A DNA stretch of 32,919 nucleotides from Methylophaga lonarensis MPL. GTDB taxonomy: Bacteria; Pseudomonadota; Gammaproteobacteria; Nitrosococcales; Methylophagaceae. Both the position numbers and the translations under genes were made by a program. Positions 18,751 to 30,784 of the stretch are shown here, in pieces. The notes below the pieces were generated by a model. It saw nothing but the letters and a program-made list of their open reading frames with translations. It was not told the origin of the DNA and ran no database searches. Within the stretch, counting starts at the first letter, position 1; each line of letters starts with the position of its first letter. Where the stretch lies: NCBI RefSeq assembly GCF_000349205.1, contig NZ_APHR01000056.1, positions 82-33,000 on the forward strand. The letters are read 5' to 3'.

Positions 18751-18796
18751 AGTTATGCTGATAACTGTGATTTATCTCACAAGTTTCAGTTATCAG
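18751..18796 (+). promoter_or_regulatory. Nested inverted repeats in the gap upstream region
   Basis: AGTTAT (18751-18756) and ATAACT (18761-18766) form a perfect inverted repeat with a four-base gap. The same ATAACT arm, extended to CTGATAACT (18758-18766), is also the perfect inverse of AGTTATCAG (18788-18796). Three copies of one arm therefore flank the CRP-like site. The spacing suggests an operator or alternative hairpins in the leader; no regulator can be named. Confidence 0.45.
18766..18781 (+). promoter_or_regulatory. CRP/Vfr-type binding site upstream of gap
   Basis: TGTGA at 18766-18770 and TCACA at 18777-18781 with a six-base spacer match both half-sites of the CRP consensus perfectly. 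The centre is about 50 bases before the gap start codon. No clear sigma-70 boxes could be set with confidence, so activation or repression cannot be told apart. Confidence 0.55.
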
Positions 18797-18813
18797 ACCG
18801 GCTCCGAAAATGA

Positions 18814-19821
<1,008 letters not shown>

Positions 19822-19850
19822 GCCATCGGCATAGTTGCAAAAAATTAACA

Positions 19851-19878
19851 GGCTTCCCCGTGAGGGGAGGCCTTTTTT
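19851..19878 (+). terminator. Intrinsic terminator after gap
   Basis: GGCTTCCCC (19851-19859) pairs with GGGGAGGCC (19864-19872), nine pairs with one G-T, over the tetraloop GTGA, followed by TTTTTT. This is a classic Rho-independent terminator. Confidence 0.9.
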
Positions 19879-19891
19879 GTGAGCGCGGCGT

Positions 19892-19897
19892 TATAAT
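19892..19897 (+). promoter_or_regulatory. Probable -10 box of the pgk-pyk-fba operon
   Basis: A perfect TATAAT lies 44 bases before the pgk start and just downstream of the gap terminator. No good -35 hexamer is found at 16-18 bases; the region there is the terminator arm and T run. The call rests on the -10 box and position only. Confidence 0.4.
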
Positions 19898-19941
19898 CAG
19901 ACACAGTTCACAAAATTAACCGTTGAAATTAAGGGGACATC

Positions 19942-21132
19942 ATGTCGGTAATCAAGATGGCAGATCTGGATCTGACGGATAAAAAAGTACTGATTCGTCA
20001 GGATCTGAATGTGCCACTCAAATCAGGTGTTGTGGCGGATGGAACCCGGATACTGGCTTCATTGCCCACCATCAAACTGGCCCTTGAGAAAGGTGCCAAG
20101 GTCATGGTGATGTCACATCTCGGCAGGCCGACCGAAGGTGAATACGAACACAAGTATTCGCTGGCACCGGTAGCCAATTACCTGTCTGCCCTGTTGGATC
20201 AACCTGTCAGACTTGAGCAAAACTGGCTGGAACCGGACTTCATTCCTGTAGAACGGGGTGAGGTGGTGATTTGTGAAAATGTTCGGTTTAATGTCGGCGA
20301 AAAAGCCAATGATGATGCACTGGCACGCCGCATGGCACAGATGTGTGATGTCTATGTCATGGATGCATTTGGAACTGCACATCGGGCTCAGGCATCAACG
20401 CATGGCATCGCCAAATATGCCCCGATCGCATGTGCCGGCCCTTTATTGGCGGCAGAGTTGGAGGCACTGTCCAAGGCGCTCGACAAACCTGCCCGCCCAA
20501 TGGTTGCAATTGTCGGTGGTTCAAAAGTTTCCACCAAGTTAACGGTGCTTGAGTCTTTATCAGAGAAGGTTGATCAGCTGATTGTCGGTGGGGGCATTGC
20601 CAATACTTTTATTGCTGCGGCGGGTTTTAATGTTGGCAAGTCCCTGTATGAGGAAGACTTACTTGATACCTGTCGTCGTCTGACGGAGGATGCCAAACGA
20701 CGCGGAGCCGATATTCCGGTGCCGATTGACGTGGTCTGCGGCAAGCATTTTGCTGAGAACGCCGAGGCAGAATTAAAGTCCGTTGACAAGGTCGCCGACG
20801 ACGACATGATCTTCGATATCGGCCCAAAATCTGCTGCCCAGTTGGCTGAAATTTTAAAAAATGCCGGTACTATTGTCTGGAATGGGCCCCTGGGAGTATT
20901 CGAGTTCAGTCAGTTTTCCGAAGGCACAAAGGAAATCGCTATGGCGATTGCTGAGTCAAATGCTTTCTCTATTGCTGGTGGCGGTGACACGCTTGCCGCA
21001 GTATCAAAATTCAAAGTTTGTGATGATGTTTCTTATATTTCCACGGGGGGCGGTGCCTTTCTTGAGTTTCTGGAAGGCAAGAAATTACCGGCTGTCGAAA
21101 TTCTTGAACAACGGGCTGCTCAACAATCCTGA
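19942..21132 (+). CDS. pgk: Phosphoglycerate kinase
   Basis: The 396-residue enzyme makes ATP from 1,3-bisphosphoglycerate. Visible signatures are [72 protein letters not shown] and [12 protein letters not shown]. Length is normal for bacteria. AAGGGGA precedes the ATG. It is the first gene of a tight run with pyk (11 bases) and fba (3 bases). Confidence 0.98.
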   Translation: MSVIKMADLDLTDKKVLIRQDLNVPLKSGVVADGTRILASLPTIKLALEKGAKVMVMSHLGRPTEGEYEHKYSLAPVANYLSALLDQPVRLEQNWLEPDFIPVERGEVVICENVRFNVGEKANDDALARRMAQMCDVYVMDAFGTAHRAQASTHGIAKYAPIACAGPLLAAELEALSKALDKPARPMVAIVGGSKVSTKLTVLESLSEKVDQLIVGGGIANTFIAAAGFNVGKSLYEEDLLDTCRRLTEDAKRRGADIPVPIDVVCGKHFAENAEAELKSVDKVADDDMIFDIGPKSAAQLAEILKNAGTIVWNGPLGVFEFSQFSEGTKEIAMAIAESNAFSIAGGGDTLAAVSKFKVCDDVSYISTGGGAFLEFLEGKKLPAVEILEQRAAQQS

Positions 21133-21143
21133 GGGAGTCTAGC

Positions 21144-22601
21144 TTGGCAAGGCGCAGAACAAAAATTGTCGCCACCATGGGGCCTTCAACAGAGGCGCCA
21201 CAGGTACTGGATGCGATGATAAAGGCGGGACTGGATGTGGTGCGATTGAATTTTTCGCATGGTGCTGCCGAGAAACACATAGAGATGGCCCATCGAGTGC
21301 GTGAACGCGCCGAGGCACTTGGCCGACAAGTGGGTGTGCTGGTCGATTTACAGGGACCCAAGATCCGCATCTCAAGATTTAAGGAGGGTGCGGTACTTCT
21401 TGAAGAAAATGCCGATTTCATCCTCGATGCCGCCTTAGCGGAAAATGATGGCGACATTGAGCGCGTCGGCATTGATTACAAGCCCTTACCCTATGACGTG
21501 AACAGAGGCGATACCCTGCTTTTGGATGATGGCCGGATTGTGTTGTGGGTCAAGTCGGTTGTCGATAAAGAGATTCATTGCCGGGTGGTGGTCGGAGGCC
21601 AACTCTCTAACAACAAAGGCATCAATCGTCAGGGCGGAGGCCTGTCAGCTGCTGCACTCACTGAAAAAGATATTGCCGATATCAAGGTCGCAGCGAGCAT
21701 TCAGGCCGACTATGTGGCGGTGTCATTCCCGCGTAGCGCTGATGATGTATTGCTGGCCCGCAAATTATTGCGGGATGCCGGTGGTTACGGCGGCATCATT
21801 GCCAAGATTGAGCGTGCTGAAGCGGTCACTGAACTTGAGGCAATCATTCAGGCATCCGAAGGCATCATGGTGGCACGGGGTGATCTGGGTGTTGAAATTG
21901 GCGATGCCGCATTGCCACCCATTCAAAAAAGCAGCATTGCCATGGCTCGGCGCATGAACAGAGTGACTATCACGGCAACGCAGATGATGGAATCGATGAT
22001 CACTAACTCTATCCCGACACGAGCCGAAGTGTTTGATGTGGCCAATGCGGTGCTAGATGGTACTGATGCGGTCATGCTTTCAGGCGAAACGGCTGTGGGT
22101 AAATATCCGGTAAAAGTGATCGAAGCCATGGATCGAATTTGCTTGGAAGCCGAGCAACAACGAGAGATTCGTGTGTCACGTCACCGAATTGACTCCAAAT
22201 TCGAGCGTATAGACGAGGCCATCGCCATGGCTGCGATGTACACGGCGAATCATCTTGATGTTAAGGCGATCGCGGCCCTGACCGATTCGGGCTCTACGCC
22301 ACTATGGATGTCCAGGATCAGTTCGGGTATTCCAATTTTTGCACTGACACCACATACCTCGACGAGTCGACGAGTAACCCTGTATCGTGGTGTTTACCCG
22401 GTAGATTTTGTGCTGGACCATACCGATCATGCGGTCGCCAATATGGAAATGATCGATGAGCTCAAACGAAGAGGCGTGGTCAGTGATGGTGATATTGTGC
22501 TGTTGACCAAGGGTGATCTCGAGATTCAGGGCAGTACCAACGGCATGAAGATTATCCGTGTTGGAGAATATGGAACCTCAAAAGAACGGCTGGAGAAATA
22601 A
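21144..22601 (+). CDS. pyk: Pyruvate kinase (PykA-like)
   Basis: The 485-residue enzyme makes pyruvate and ATP from phosphoenolpyruvate. The start (ARRRTKIVATMGPST) and VRLNFSHGAAEKH resemble E. coli PykA. DLQGPKIRISRFKEG, IIAKIERAEAV, MVARGDLGVEIG and TATQMMESMI (active-site and metal-binding regions) are all present, and a C-terminal domain of about 120 residues follows. The start is TTG at 21144, fixed by GAGGGA seven bases upstream and by the family N-terminus; a weak start codon may lower its expression relative to pgk. It lies between pgk and fba in one operon. Confidence 0.97.
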   Translation: MARRRTKIVATMGPSTEAPQVLDAMIKAGLDVVRLNFSHGAAEKHIEMAHRVRERAEALGRQVGVLVDLQGPKIRISRFKEGAVLLEENADFILDAALAENDGDIERVGIDYKPLPYDVNRGDTLLLDDGRIVLWVKSVVDKEIHCRVVVGGQLSNNKGINRQGGGLSAAALTEKDIADIKVAASIQADYVAVSFPRSADDVLLARKLLRDAGGYGGIIAKIERAEAVTELEAIIQASEGIMVARGDLGVEIGDAALPPIQKSSIAMARRMNRVTITATQMMESMITNSIPTRAEVFDVANAVLDGTDAVMLSGETAVGKYPVKVIEAMDRICLEAEQQREIRVSRHRIDSKFERIDEAIAMAAMYTANHLDVKAIAALTDSGSTPLWMSRISSGIPIFALTPHTSTSRRVTLYRGVYPVDFVLDHTDHAVANMEMIDELKRRGVVSDGDIVLLTKGDLEIQGSTNGMKIIRVGEYGTSKERLEK

Positions 22602-22604
22602 ATC

Positions 22605-23660
22605 ATGGCGTTAGTATCCTTACGTCAATTGCTGGATTATGCAGCGGAGCATCAGTTTGCGATTCCGGCATTCAATGTCAACAACCTGGAACAAGTGCAG
22701 GCGATCATGCAGGCGGCGGACGCGGTCGATAGTCCTGTCATCATGCAAGGCTCAGTCGGCGCTCGCCAGTACGCCGGTGAGCCTTTTCTGCGTCACCTGA
22801 TTCTGGCGGCCATTGAACAATACCCTCATATTCCGGTGGTGATGCATCAAGATCACGGCGCATCACCGGCCATTTGTGCACGGGCCATTCAATCCGGTTT
22901 CAGTTCAGTGATGATGGACGGTTCCTTGCTGGAGGATATGAAAACGCCGGCGTCATTTGACTACAACGCTTCAGTGACCCGAACAGTGGTCGATATGGCC
23001 CATGCCTGCGGCGTCAGCGTTGAAGGTGAGCTGGGATGCCTGGGATCACTGGAAACCGGCAAGATGGGTGAAGAAGATGGGCACGGGGCAGAAGGGGCGC
23101 TGGATCACAGTCAATTACTGACGGATCCTGATGAGGCGGTCGAGTTCATCAAATTGACGCAGGTTGATGCACTGGCTGTTGCCATCGGCACCAGTCATGG
23201 GGCATATAAATTTTCTCAACCGCCCAGTGGCGATGTGCTGGCGATCAGTCACCTCGAAAAGTTACAGAATAAATTACCCAATGTGCATTTTGTTATGCAT
23301 GGCTCCAGTTCCGTTCCGCAGGATTGGCTGGCAATCATCAATCGTTTTGGTGGCGATATTGGTCAAACCTATGGGGTACCGGTTGATGAGGTGGTGGAAG
23401 GTATCAAATATGGCGTTCGCAAAGTCAATATTGATACTGATTTACGCATGGCCTCTACAGGGGCCATTCGACAATTTCTGGCGGATGAAAAAAATGCCGC
23501 CATCTTTGATCCAAGAAAATTCCTCAAGGCAGCCACAGCGGCAATGCAGGCGATTTGTGAAGCGCGTTATCAGTCTTTTGGCAGTGCCGGCCATGCCAGT
23601 AAAATCAAACCGGTATCGCTGGATAAAATGGTCGAACGTTATGACAAAGGCCTGCTGTAA
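22605..23660 (+). CDS. fba: Fructose-bisphosphate aldolase, class II
   Basis: The 351-residue zinc enzyme interconverts fructose 1,6-bisphosphate and two trioses; members of this subtype also serve sedoheptulose bisphosphate in Calvin or ribulose monophosphate cycles. Metal ligands lie in [27 protein letters not shown] and VMHGSSSVP. The phosphate-binding [14 protein letters not shown] is present. Length and N-terminus fit the CbbA-type subgroup. It begins three bases after the pyk stop. No terminator is evident in the 81-base gap before crcB. Confidence 0.96.
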   Translation: MALVSLRQLLDYAAEHQFAIPAFNVNNLEQVQAIMQAADAVDSPVIMQGSVGARQYAGEPFLRHLILAAIEQYPHIPVVMHQDHGASPAICARAIQSGFSSVMMDGSLLEDMKTPASFDYNASVTRTVVDMAHACGVSVEGELGCLGSLETGKMGEEDGHGAEGALDHSQLLTDPDEAVEFIKLTQVDALAVAIGTSHGAYKFSQPPSGDVLAISHLEKLQNKLPNVHFVMHGSSSVPQDWLAIINRFGGDIGQTYGVPVDEVVEGIKYGVRKVNIDTDLRMASTGAIRQFLADEKNAAIFDPRKFLKAATAAMQAICEARYQSFGSAGHASKIKPVSLDKMVERYDKGLL

Positions 23661-23762
23661 TCTTTGTCGATACGGATGTCTGATTTAATGGGCCATTGCT
23701 TAGCGTGAGAGTCGCTCACAGATAGGGTAAACTATGCCTTTTTGCAAAACCGGGTCCAGACT

Positions 23763-24133
23763 TTGTATCAGTTATTAGCCATCGCAGCAGGCGGTGCGGT
23801 GGGAGCCGTATTACGCTTCCTGATGTCAAACGGTGTCTATCGTGTGACTGGCAATGACTTTCCATATGGCACGCTGGTAATCAATATCTTCGGTTCTTTT
23901 GTGCTGGGCATGCTCTTTGTCTTGCTGTTGGAAAAATTGGTGGTGAGTGCTGAATGGCGACTGGGTCTCACCGTTGGACTTATCGGAGCCTTTACCACCT
24001 TCTCGACTTTTTCCGTAGAAACCTTGCTGTTGATCGAGGAGGGCCAACTGCTCAAAGCCGCACTGAATATTGTGCTGAGCGTCGCTTTGTGTCTGTTTGC
24101 GGCATGGTTGGGCATGAGCTTGGGGAGGCAGCT

Positions 24134-24137
<4 letters not shown>
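23763..24137 (+). CDS. crcB: Fluoride exporter CrcB (Fluc)
   Basis: A small membrane protein of about 124 residues with four hydrophobic segments. Family motifs GGAVGAVLRF, PYGTLVINIFGSFVLG and GLIGAFTTFSTFSVE are all present; the last holds the conserved Phe and Thr residues of the fluoride pore. CrcB works as a dimer that lets fluoride leave the cell. No ATG start is in frame. TTG at 23763 aligns with the usual N-terminus (MYQLLAIAAGG); TTG at 23742 would add seven residues. No fluoride riboswitch could be recognised upstream. The stop overlaps the DUF190 start. Confidence 0.93.
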
Positions 24138-26400
<2,263 letters not shown>

Positions 26401-26427
26401 TTGACTGAATTATTCAGGAGCAAGAAT

Positions 26428-27645
26428 TTGGATACCGTAGCCTACCAGTCACGACGGATTGTTTCCGGGATGCGCCCAACCGGGCAGCTGCATCTTGGAC
26501 ATTATCATGGCGTACTGAAAAACTGGATCAAGCTGCAGCATGAGTTTGACTGCTTTTTCTTTGTCGCTGACTGGCATGCATTGACAACACACTACGAAGA
26601 CAGCCAAATCATCGAGGAAAGTGTCTGGGAAATGGTGATTGACTGGCTGGCTGCGGGCATTGAGCCATCATCGGCTTCGCTGTTTTTACAATCCAAAGTG
26701 CCAGAACATGCCGAATTGCATTTATTGCTGTCGATGATAACGCCGCTATCGTGGTTGGAGCGGGTACCCACCTACAAGGACCAGCAGGAGAAGCTCAAAG
26801 AAAAAGATCTGTCCACCTATGGCTTCCTGGGATATCCCTTGCTGCAAAGTGCCGATATTTTGATTTACAGAGCGGGCCAAGTGCCTGTCGGTGAAGATCA
26901 GGTGGTGCATGTTGAGCTGACGCGTGAAGTGGCACGACGTTTCAATCATATCTATGGCCGTGAGCCTGATTTTGAAGAAAAAGCCGTTGCCGCAATTGCC
27001 AAGATGGGTAAGAAAAACGCCAAGCTCTACAATACATTAAGAAAAGCCTACCAAGAGCAAGGCGACAGTGAAGCTTTGCAAAAGGCACGTGAATTACTGA
27101 AAAATCAGCAGAATCTTGCGCTGGGAGATACCGAACGTTTGTTTGGTTTTCTTGAAGGTGGCGGTAAAGTCATTCTGCCAGAACCTCAAGCATTGCTGAC
27201 ACCTGCTTCGAAAATGCCGGGACTTGATGGCCAGAAAATGTCCAAATCCTATGGCAACACCATTTCCTTGAGAGAGCCGGAACAAACTCTGGCAGAGAAA
27301 ATTAAACGTATGCCGACGGATCCAAACCGGGTCAGAAGAACCGATCCCGGTGATCCGGAAAAATGTCCGGTCTGGCAGTTGCATGAAGTCTACGCAACTG
27401 AAGATCAAAAACAGTGGGTGCAGGAAGGATGCCGGACGGCTGGAATTGGTTGTCTGGATTGTAAAGGGCCACTGATCGATGCGGTCAGTGCCGAACTGAA
27501 ACCGATTCGTGCTCGCGCGGAGGATTTCCGCCAGCATCCTGAAGATGTGCGGCGAATTATTGATGATGGTAATGCTGCGGCACGCGAGGTGGCCCAGGAG
27601 ACTCTTGCAGATGTGAGATCTGCAATGGGTTTAAGCTATAAATAA
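26428..27645 (+). CDS. trpS: Tryptophanyl-tRNA synthetase
   Basis: The class I synthetase charges tRNA-Trp. The GMRPTGQLHLGHYHG segment holds the HIGH-type motif and GQKMSKSYGN holds KMSKS. A proteobacterial insert (about residues 170-250) and the C-terminal GIGCLDCKGPLID mark the longer TrpS subtype. The start is set at TTG 26428 (405 residues) because CAGGAG lies seven bases upstream; the TTG at 26401 adds nine residues and has no Shine-Dalgarno. It continues the operon from serS and leads into rluB after 11 bases. Confidence 0.96.
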   Translation: MDTVAYQSRRIVSGMRPTGQLHLGHYHGVLKNWIKLQHEFDCFFFVADWHALTTHYEDSQIIEESVWEMVIDWLAAGIEPSSASLFLQSKVPEHAELHLLLSMITPLSWLERVPTYKDQQEKLKEKDLSTYGFLGYPLLQSADILIYRAGQVPVGEDQVVHVELTREVARRFNHIYGREPDFEEKAVAAIAKMGKKNAKLYNTLRKAYQEQGDSEALQKARELLKNQQNLALGDTERLFGFLEGGGKVILPEPQALLTPASKMPGLDGQKMSKSYGNTISLREPEQTLAEKIKRMPTDPNRVRRTDPGDPEKCPVWQLHEVYATEDQKQWVQEGCRTAGIGCLDCKGPLIDAVSAELKPIRARAEDFRQHPEDVRRIIDDGNAAAREVAQETLADVRSAMGLSYK

Positions 27646-27656
27646 GGCCAAAAATT

Positions 27657-28565
27657 ATGTCTGAACGTATACAAAAAGTCCTTGCCAGAGCTGGCTATGG
27701 TTCACGCCGGCAAGTGGAAACATGGATTAGCGAAGGCAGAGTCACGGTCAATGGTGAAGTCGCGACACTGGGCGCACAAATTGATGCCAGTGCCTCACTG
27801 AAACTCGATGGCAAACCGCTGTCTGCCAAGCGGCTGTGGCAACAACCCAAGCAAGTGATTCTTTATCACAAGCCGGTAGGTGAAGTGTGCACCCGTCAGG
27901 ATCCAGAAGGTCGGCGCACCATATTCAAATCTCTCCCGGCGCCAGCTGAAGGCCGATGGGTCAGTGTTGGCCGACTTGATATCAATACCAGTGGTTTGCT
28001 TATCCTGACCACTGATGGTGAGTTGGCCAATCATCTGATGCATCCCTCCAATCAGATGGATCGGGAGTATGCGGTTCGTGTGCTCGGTGAGGTCGGACCT
28101 GAGATGATGCAGCGATTGAGAGATGGCGTCATGCTTGAAGATGGTGAAGCGCGCTTTTCTGATATACAACCTGCCGGTGGTGAGGGCGCCAATTCGTGGT
28201 TCCATGTTGTGATTCAGGAAGGTCGTAACCGGGAAGTCAGACGTTTATGGGAAAGTCAGGGCGTTCAGGTCAGCAGATTGACACGATTGCGTTATGGTCC
28301 GGTGATCATGCCCAACAAGTTGAAGCCAGGGCGTTGGATGATGCTGGAAGGTCGTGATCTTGAAAACTTGTATCAGGAAGCGGGTTTGAAACCAGTGAGT
28401 ACAGACAACACTGTCAACAAACCGGCAGCCAAGCGTGCTGATAAGTCGCGATCTATCAAAACCACTTCAAGCCCTGATAAGCGTAAAGCACCTACCAATA
28501 AATCCCCCTGGGAAGCCGCCTCAGCCAGCAAACGCCCGAGGATACGCGGTCATAAAACCAGGTAA
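27657..28565 (+). CDS. rluB: 23S rRNA pseudouridine(2605) synthase RluB
   Basis: The 302-residue enzyme isomerises a uridine in the peptidyl-transferase region of 23S rRNA. An S4 RNA-binding domain (about residues 3-48, RIQKVLARAGYGSRRQVE) is followed by the RsuA/RluB catalytic core, with the active Asp in VGRLDINTSGLLILTTDG, and EGRNREVRRLWES. The last 55 residues or so are a basic, Ser/Lys-rich tail, common in this family. RluB is favoured over RluE/RluF or RsuA by length and sequence, though the site specificity is not proven. It ends nine bases from the stop of the convergent diguanylate cyclase gene. Confidence 0.93.
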   Translation: MSERIQKVLARAGYGSRRQVETWISEGRVTVNGEVATLGAQIDASASLKLDGKPLSAKRLWQQPKQVILYHKPVGEVCTRQDPEGRRTIFKSLPAPAEGRWVSVGRLDINTSGLLILTTDGELANHLMHPSNQMDREYAVRVLGEVGPEMMQRLRDGVMLEDGEARFSDIQPAGGEGANSWFHVVIQEGRNREVRRLWESQGVQVSRLTRLRYGPVIMPNKLKPGRWMMLEGRDLENLYQEAGLKPVSTDNTVNKPAAKRADKSRSIKTTSSPDKRKAPTNKSPWEAASASKRPRIRGHKTR

Positions 28566-28574
28566 GTCTCTTAT

Positions 28575-29507
28575 TTAGTGGCTGGCAAGGTCACTTGAAA
28601 TGGTGTTCTTGCCGCTGTGCTTGGCTTGATAGAGCGCGCGATCGGCCCGTTTGAAAATTGACGAGGCATTGTCAGACTTACAATATCCAGCAACACCAAT
28701 GCTGACGGTGAAGCCAAAACTACTCTCACCATTAACACACTTCAGCTCAGCAATTGACTGGCGCAATCTTTCGGCAACCATCATGGCATCCTCGTGTTCT
28801 GTGTGGCTTAACAGTAGTGTGAATTCTTCGCCGCCAAAGCGGTAGGCACTGTCTGTCTGACGAAGCATGGATTTCAGTAAATCGCCCATGGATCGAATCG
28901 CTTGATCCCCGGCAGCATGGCCCAATGCATCATTGATCTGCTTGAAGTTATCAATATCAATGATTAGCAGTGAGAAAGGCGCCTGTTGTCTTTTAGCGAG
29001 TTCAATTTCCCGCATCAGACCCTGGTCGAACGCTTGTCTGTTATATAAGCCACTGAGCATATCAGTGACAGATGCAGACAATGCTTTTTGGTACAAAGTA
29101 CAGTTGCGAAGCGGATAGACCAGTTTGCACAACAAATCTTCAATCAGTTCAATTTCTGCCGCGCTGAATTTTTTATTTCTGGTCAGCTCAAGCTCACCGA
29201 TATTTACCTGGTCGACTTCAAGCTGATAGTGGCAACGATGATGACGTTTGCTGCCGATTTCCAATTTTTCAGTCAAGGCGGGATGTTTGTAGCTTAAGCC
29301 CTGATAGCCAATCAAAGCTCTGACTTCATGATCAAACAGATGAATTATCTGAACAATGTCCAGTGATGTCTGCAATATCATTGGCAGTCTGGCTTGAATA
29401 AGCTCGGGATCAGGAGTGTCGGAAGGCTGAACAGAATCAATATAGCGATTGGTGGAACTGACCAGCTGCAGACCACCTTGTTGTTCGTTAAAGATATGTT
29501 GGCTCAT
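28575..29507 (-). CDS. Diguanylate cyclase (GGDEF) with N-terminal GAF-like region
   Basis: A 310-residue soluble protein. The C-terminal GGDEF domain (about residues 145-307) has YRFGGEEFTLLL as catalytic loop, IDIDNFKQINDALGH for metal and GTP binding, and the inhibitory site RQTD exactly five residues before GGEEF. It should make cyclic di-GMP with product inhibition. The N-terminal 140 residues lack membrane segments and look like a divergent GAF-type sensor (ELTRNKKFSAAEIELIEDLL before the linker). ATG 29507 has AAGAG eight bases upstream; a GTG at 29516 is less likely. It is probably transcribed on its own, with an 89-base gap from the SDR gene. Confidence 0.93.
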   Translation of the reverse strand: MSQHIFNEQQGGLQLVSSTNRYIDSVQPSDTPDPELIQARLPMILQTSLDIVQIIHLFDHEVRALIGYQGLSYKHPALTEKLEIGSKRHHRCHYQLEVDQVNIGELELTRNKKFSAAEIELIEDLLCKLVYPLRNCTLYQKALSASVTDMLSGLYNRQAFDQGLMREIELAKRQQAPFSLLIIDIDNFKQINDALGHAAGDQAIRSMGDLLKSMLRQTDSAYRFGGEEFTLLLSHTEHEDAMMVAERLRQSIAELKCVNGESSFGFTVSIGVAGYCKSDNASSIFKRADRALYQAKHSGKNTISSDLASH

Positions 29508-29596
29508 TGAACACACTCTTGAATGGGTTGTTTAGCATTTACCCAGCCAAAAGTGTGCCATTTTAATTTATCTTTTGTGAAACAATGAGTTAAGTG

Positions 29597-30355
29597 TTAT
29601 TCTGATGCCAGTGACGATTGTTTGACGCTATGTTGTAGTTGTTTGCCATGAACCGTTGCAGCTGAAGCATGAATAATTTCAAGGTAATCTGGCGCGATGT
29701 CCTCAGCTTTGGGCAAATCTGAAGGATTGAGTGCGGGATAAGCACGCTTGAGAAATTCGGTATTTACACGTCCTGGATCAAAACTGCAGATCTTGATTCG
29801 GCCCGATGATGCTTGTTCATCTGCCAGCTGAGATGCAAAACATTCGATGCCGGCTTTGGCAATGCCATAGGCACCCCAATAAGCTTTTGCTTGCACACTG
29901 TCTGTGGTGAACACAATAAAGCTGTCATCAGTGCTTTCCAGAAGAGACAGACAAGCACGGGTGAGCATCACCGGCGCACTCAGATTAACGTGTAATATTT
30001 CAGCCCAGAGCTTTGAGTTTTGATGAGGAACCGGGGCCAGTTGACCAAGTGATGCCGCGCAGTGAATCAATCCATCAAGCCGAAAGAAATTCTGTTCGAT
30101 GCTGTTTGCAAGGTTCAGGTAGTCATCCTGACTGGCCCCTTTGAGATCGAGGGGATAGATTGCCGGTATTGCATGGCCTTGTTCAATGATGCTGTCGTAG
30201 ACTTTTTCAAGGGCGGGTAAATTTTTGTCGAGCAGAATCGCGGTTGCGCCTTGAGCAGCGCAACATTGAGCCACAGCAGCACCGATGCCGCTAGCGGCAC
30301 CGGTGATGAGTATGACGCGACCTGCCAACAGTTGACTGTTAGCAGTGACTGTCAT
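29597..30355 (-). CDS. Short-chain dehydrogenase/reductase, YciK-like
   Basis: A 252-residue SDR enzyme. The nucleotide motif is VILITGAASGIGAAVAQ (about residues 13-29), the adenine-pocket motif LIHCAASLG, and the active site Ser in FTTDSVQ with YWGAYGIAKAG (YxxxK). It resembles E. coli YciK, an oxidoreductase of unknown substrate. The YciK-type AKAYWGAYGIAK stretch supports the subgroup. It lies nine bases downstream of the lipoprotein gene and probably shares its promoter. There is no strong Shine-Dalgarno. Confidence 0.9.
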   Translation of the reverse strand: MTVTANSQLLAGRVILITGAASGIGAAVAQCCAAQGATAILLDKNLPALEKVYDSIIEQGHAIPAIYPLDLKGASQDDYLNLANSIEQNFFRLDGLIHCAASLGQLAPVPHQNSKLWAEILHVNLSAPVMLTRACLSLLESTDDSFIVFTTDSVQAKAYWGAYGIAKAGIECFASQLADEQASSGRIKICSFDPGRVNTEFLKRAYPALNPSDLPKAEDIAPDYLEIIHASAATVHGKQLQHSVKQSSLASE

Positions 30356-30364
30356 TTTTTCAGA

Positions 30365-30718
30365 TTACTGTGCTGGCCAGTACTGGCTGTGAACAGCTTT
30401 ACCATTGTGGAATTGCGCAGAAACAAGCGCATCACTGGTACGCCATTCCATATGAACTACTTCAATTTCGTTGATGGTGTGTGATTGTTTTAGTAAAGGC
30501 TCACCCAGCATCTCAATAGCAGCGTCAGTAGACATGCCAGTGGTAATACCAGAAGCCGGTGCTGCTTCAGCAACTGCTTCAACTGTGGTGCTTTCTTCAA
30601 CGACCGCGGTGCTGTCGGCAGCAGTATCTGTGCTGTAGCTACTGTCATCACTGCCGCATGCAGTCAGAAAACCGGCAAAAGCAAATGAGGCAAGAAGTAC
30701 TCGGATGTGGCTTGACAT
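30365..30718 (-). CDS. Small lipoprotein, BamE/SmpA-like motif
   Basis: A 117-residue product with a lipoprotein signal peptide; the lipobox is LTAC with Cys21. A low-complexity acidic Ser/Thr/Ala stretch (about residues 23-55) acts as a spacer. The C-terminal 60 residues contain GMSTDAAIEMLGEPLLKQ, followed by a beta-rich end (HMEWRTSDALVSAQF). GMSxxxAxxxLGxP is the opening of SmpA/OmlA-type folds, but assignment to a named family is uncertain. A good promoter lies upstream and the SDR gene follows, so this may be a two-gene unit. Confidence 0.82.
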   Translation of the reverse strand: MSSHIRVLLASFAFAGFLTACGSDDSSYSTDTAADSTAVVEESTTVEAVAEAAPASGITTGMSTDAAIEMLGEPLLKQSHTINEIEVVHMEWRTSDALVSAQFHNGKAVHSQYWPAQ

Positions 30719-30755
30719 GTTGTTTCCTTATAATAGTTAGCGACGTAAAAATCAG

Positions 30756-30784
30756 AGTATAACAAGCTATTGTTGTGATATCGA
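30756..30784 (-). promoter_or_regulatory. Sigma-70-type promoter of the lipoprotein-SDR unit
   Basis: On the minus strand TCGATA (30784-30779, four of six matches to the -35 box) and TATACT (30761-30756, five of six) are 17 bases apart. The start codon of the lipoprotein is about 38 bases further. The -35 box lies inside the end of hpnE. Confidence 0.45.

Noticed and set aside
18737-18765. Sigma-70 boxes for gap
   Set aside because: Candidates such as CTGTCA and TATGCT could not be paired with acceptable matches and spacing.
23697-23741. Fluoride riboswitch or terminator before crcB
   Set aside because: Only GTGAG/CTCAC pairs, with no T tract, and the conserved aptamer bases could not be recognised.
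23734-23778. ATG at 23734 as crcB start
   Set aside because: It is out of frame with crcB and meets a stop after 14 codons.
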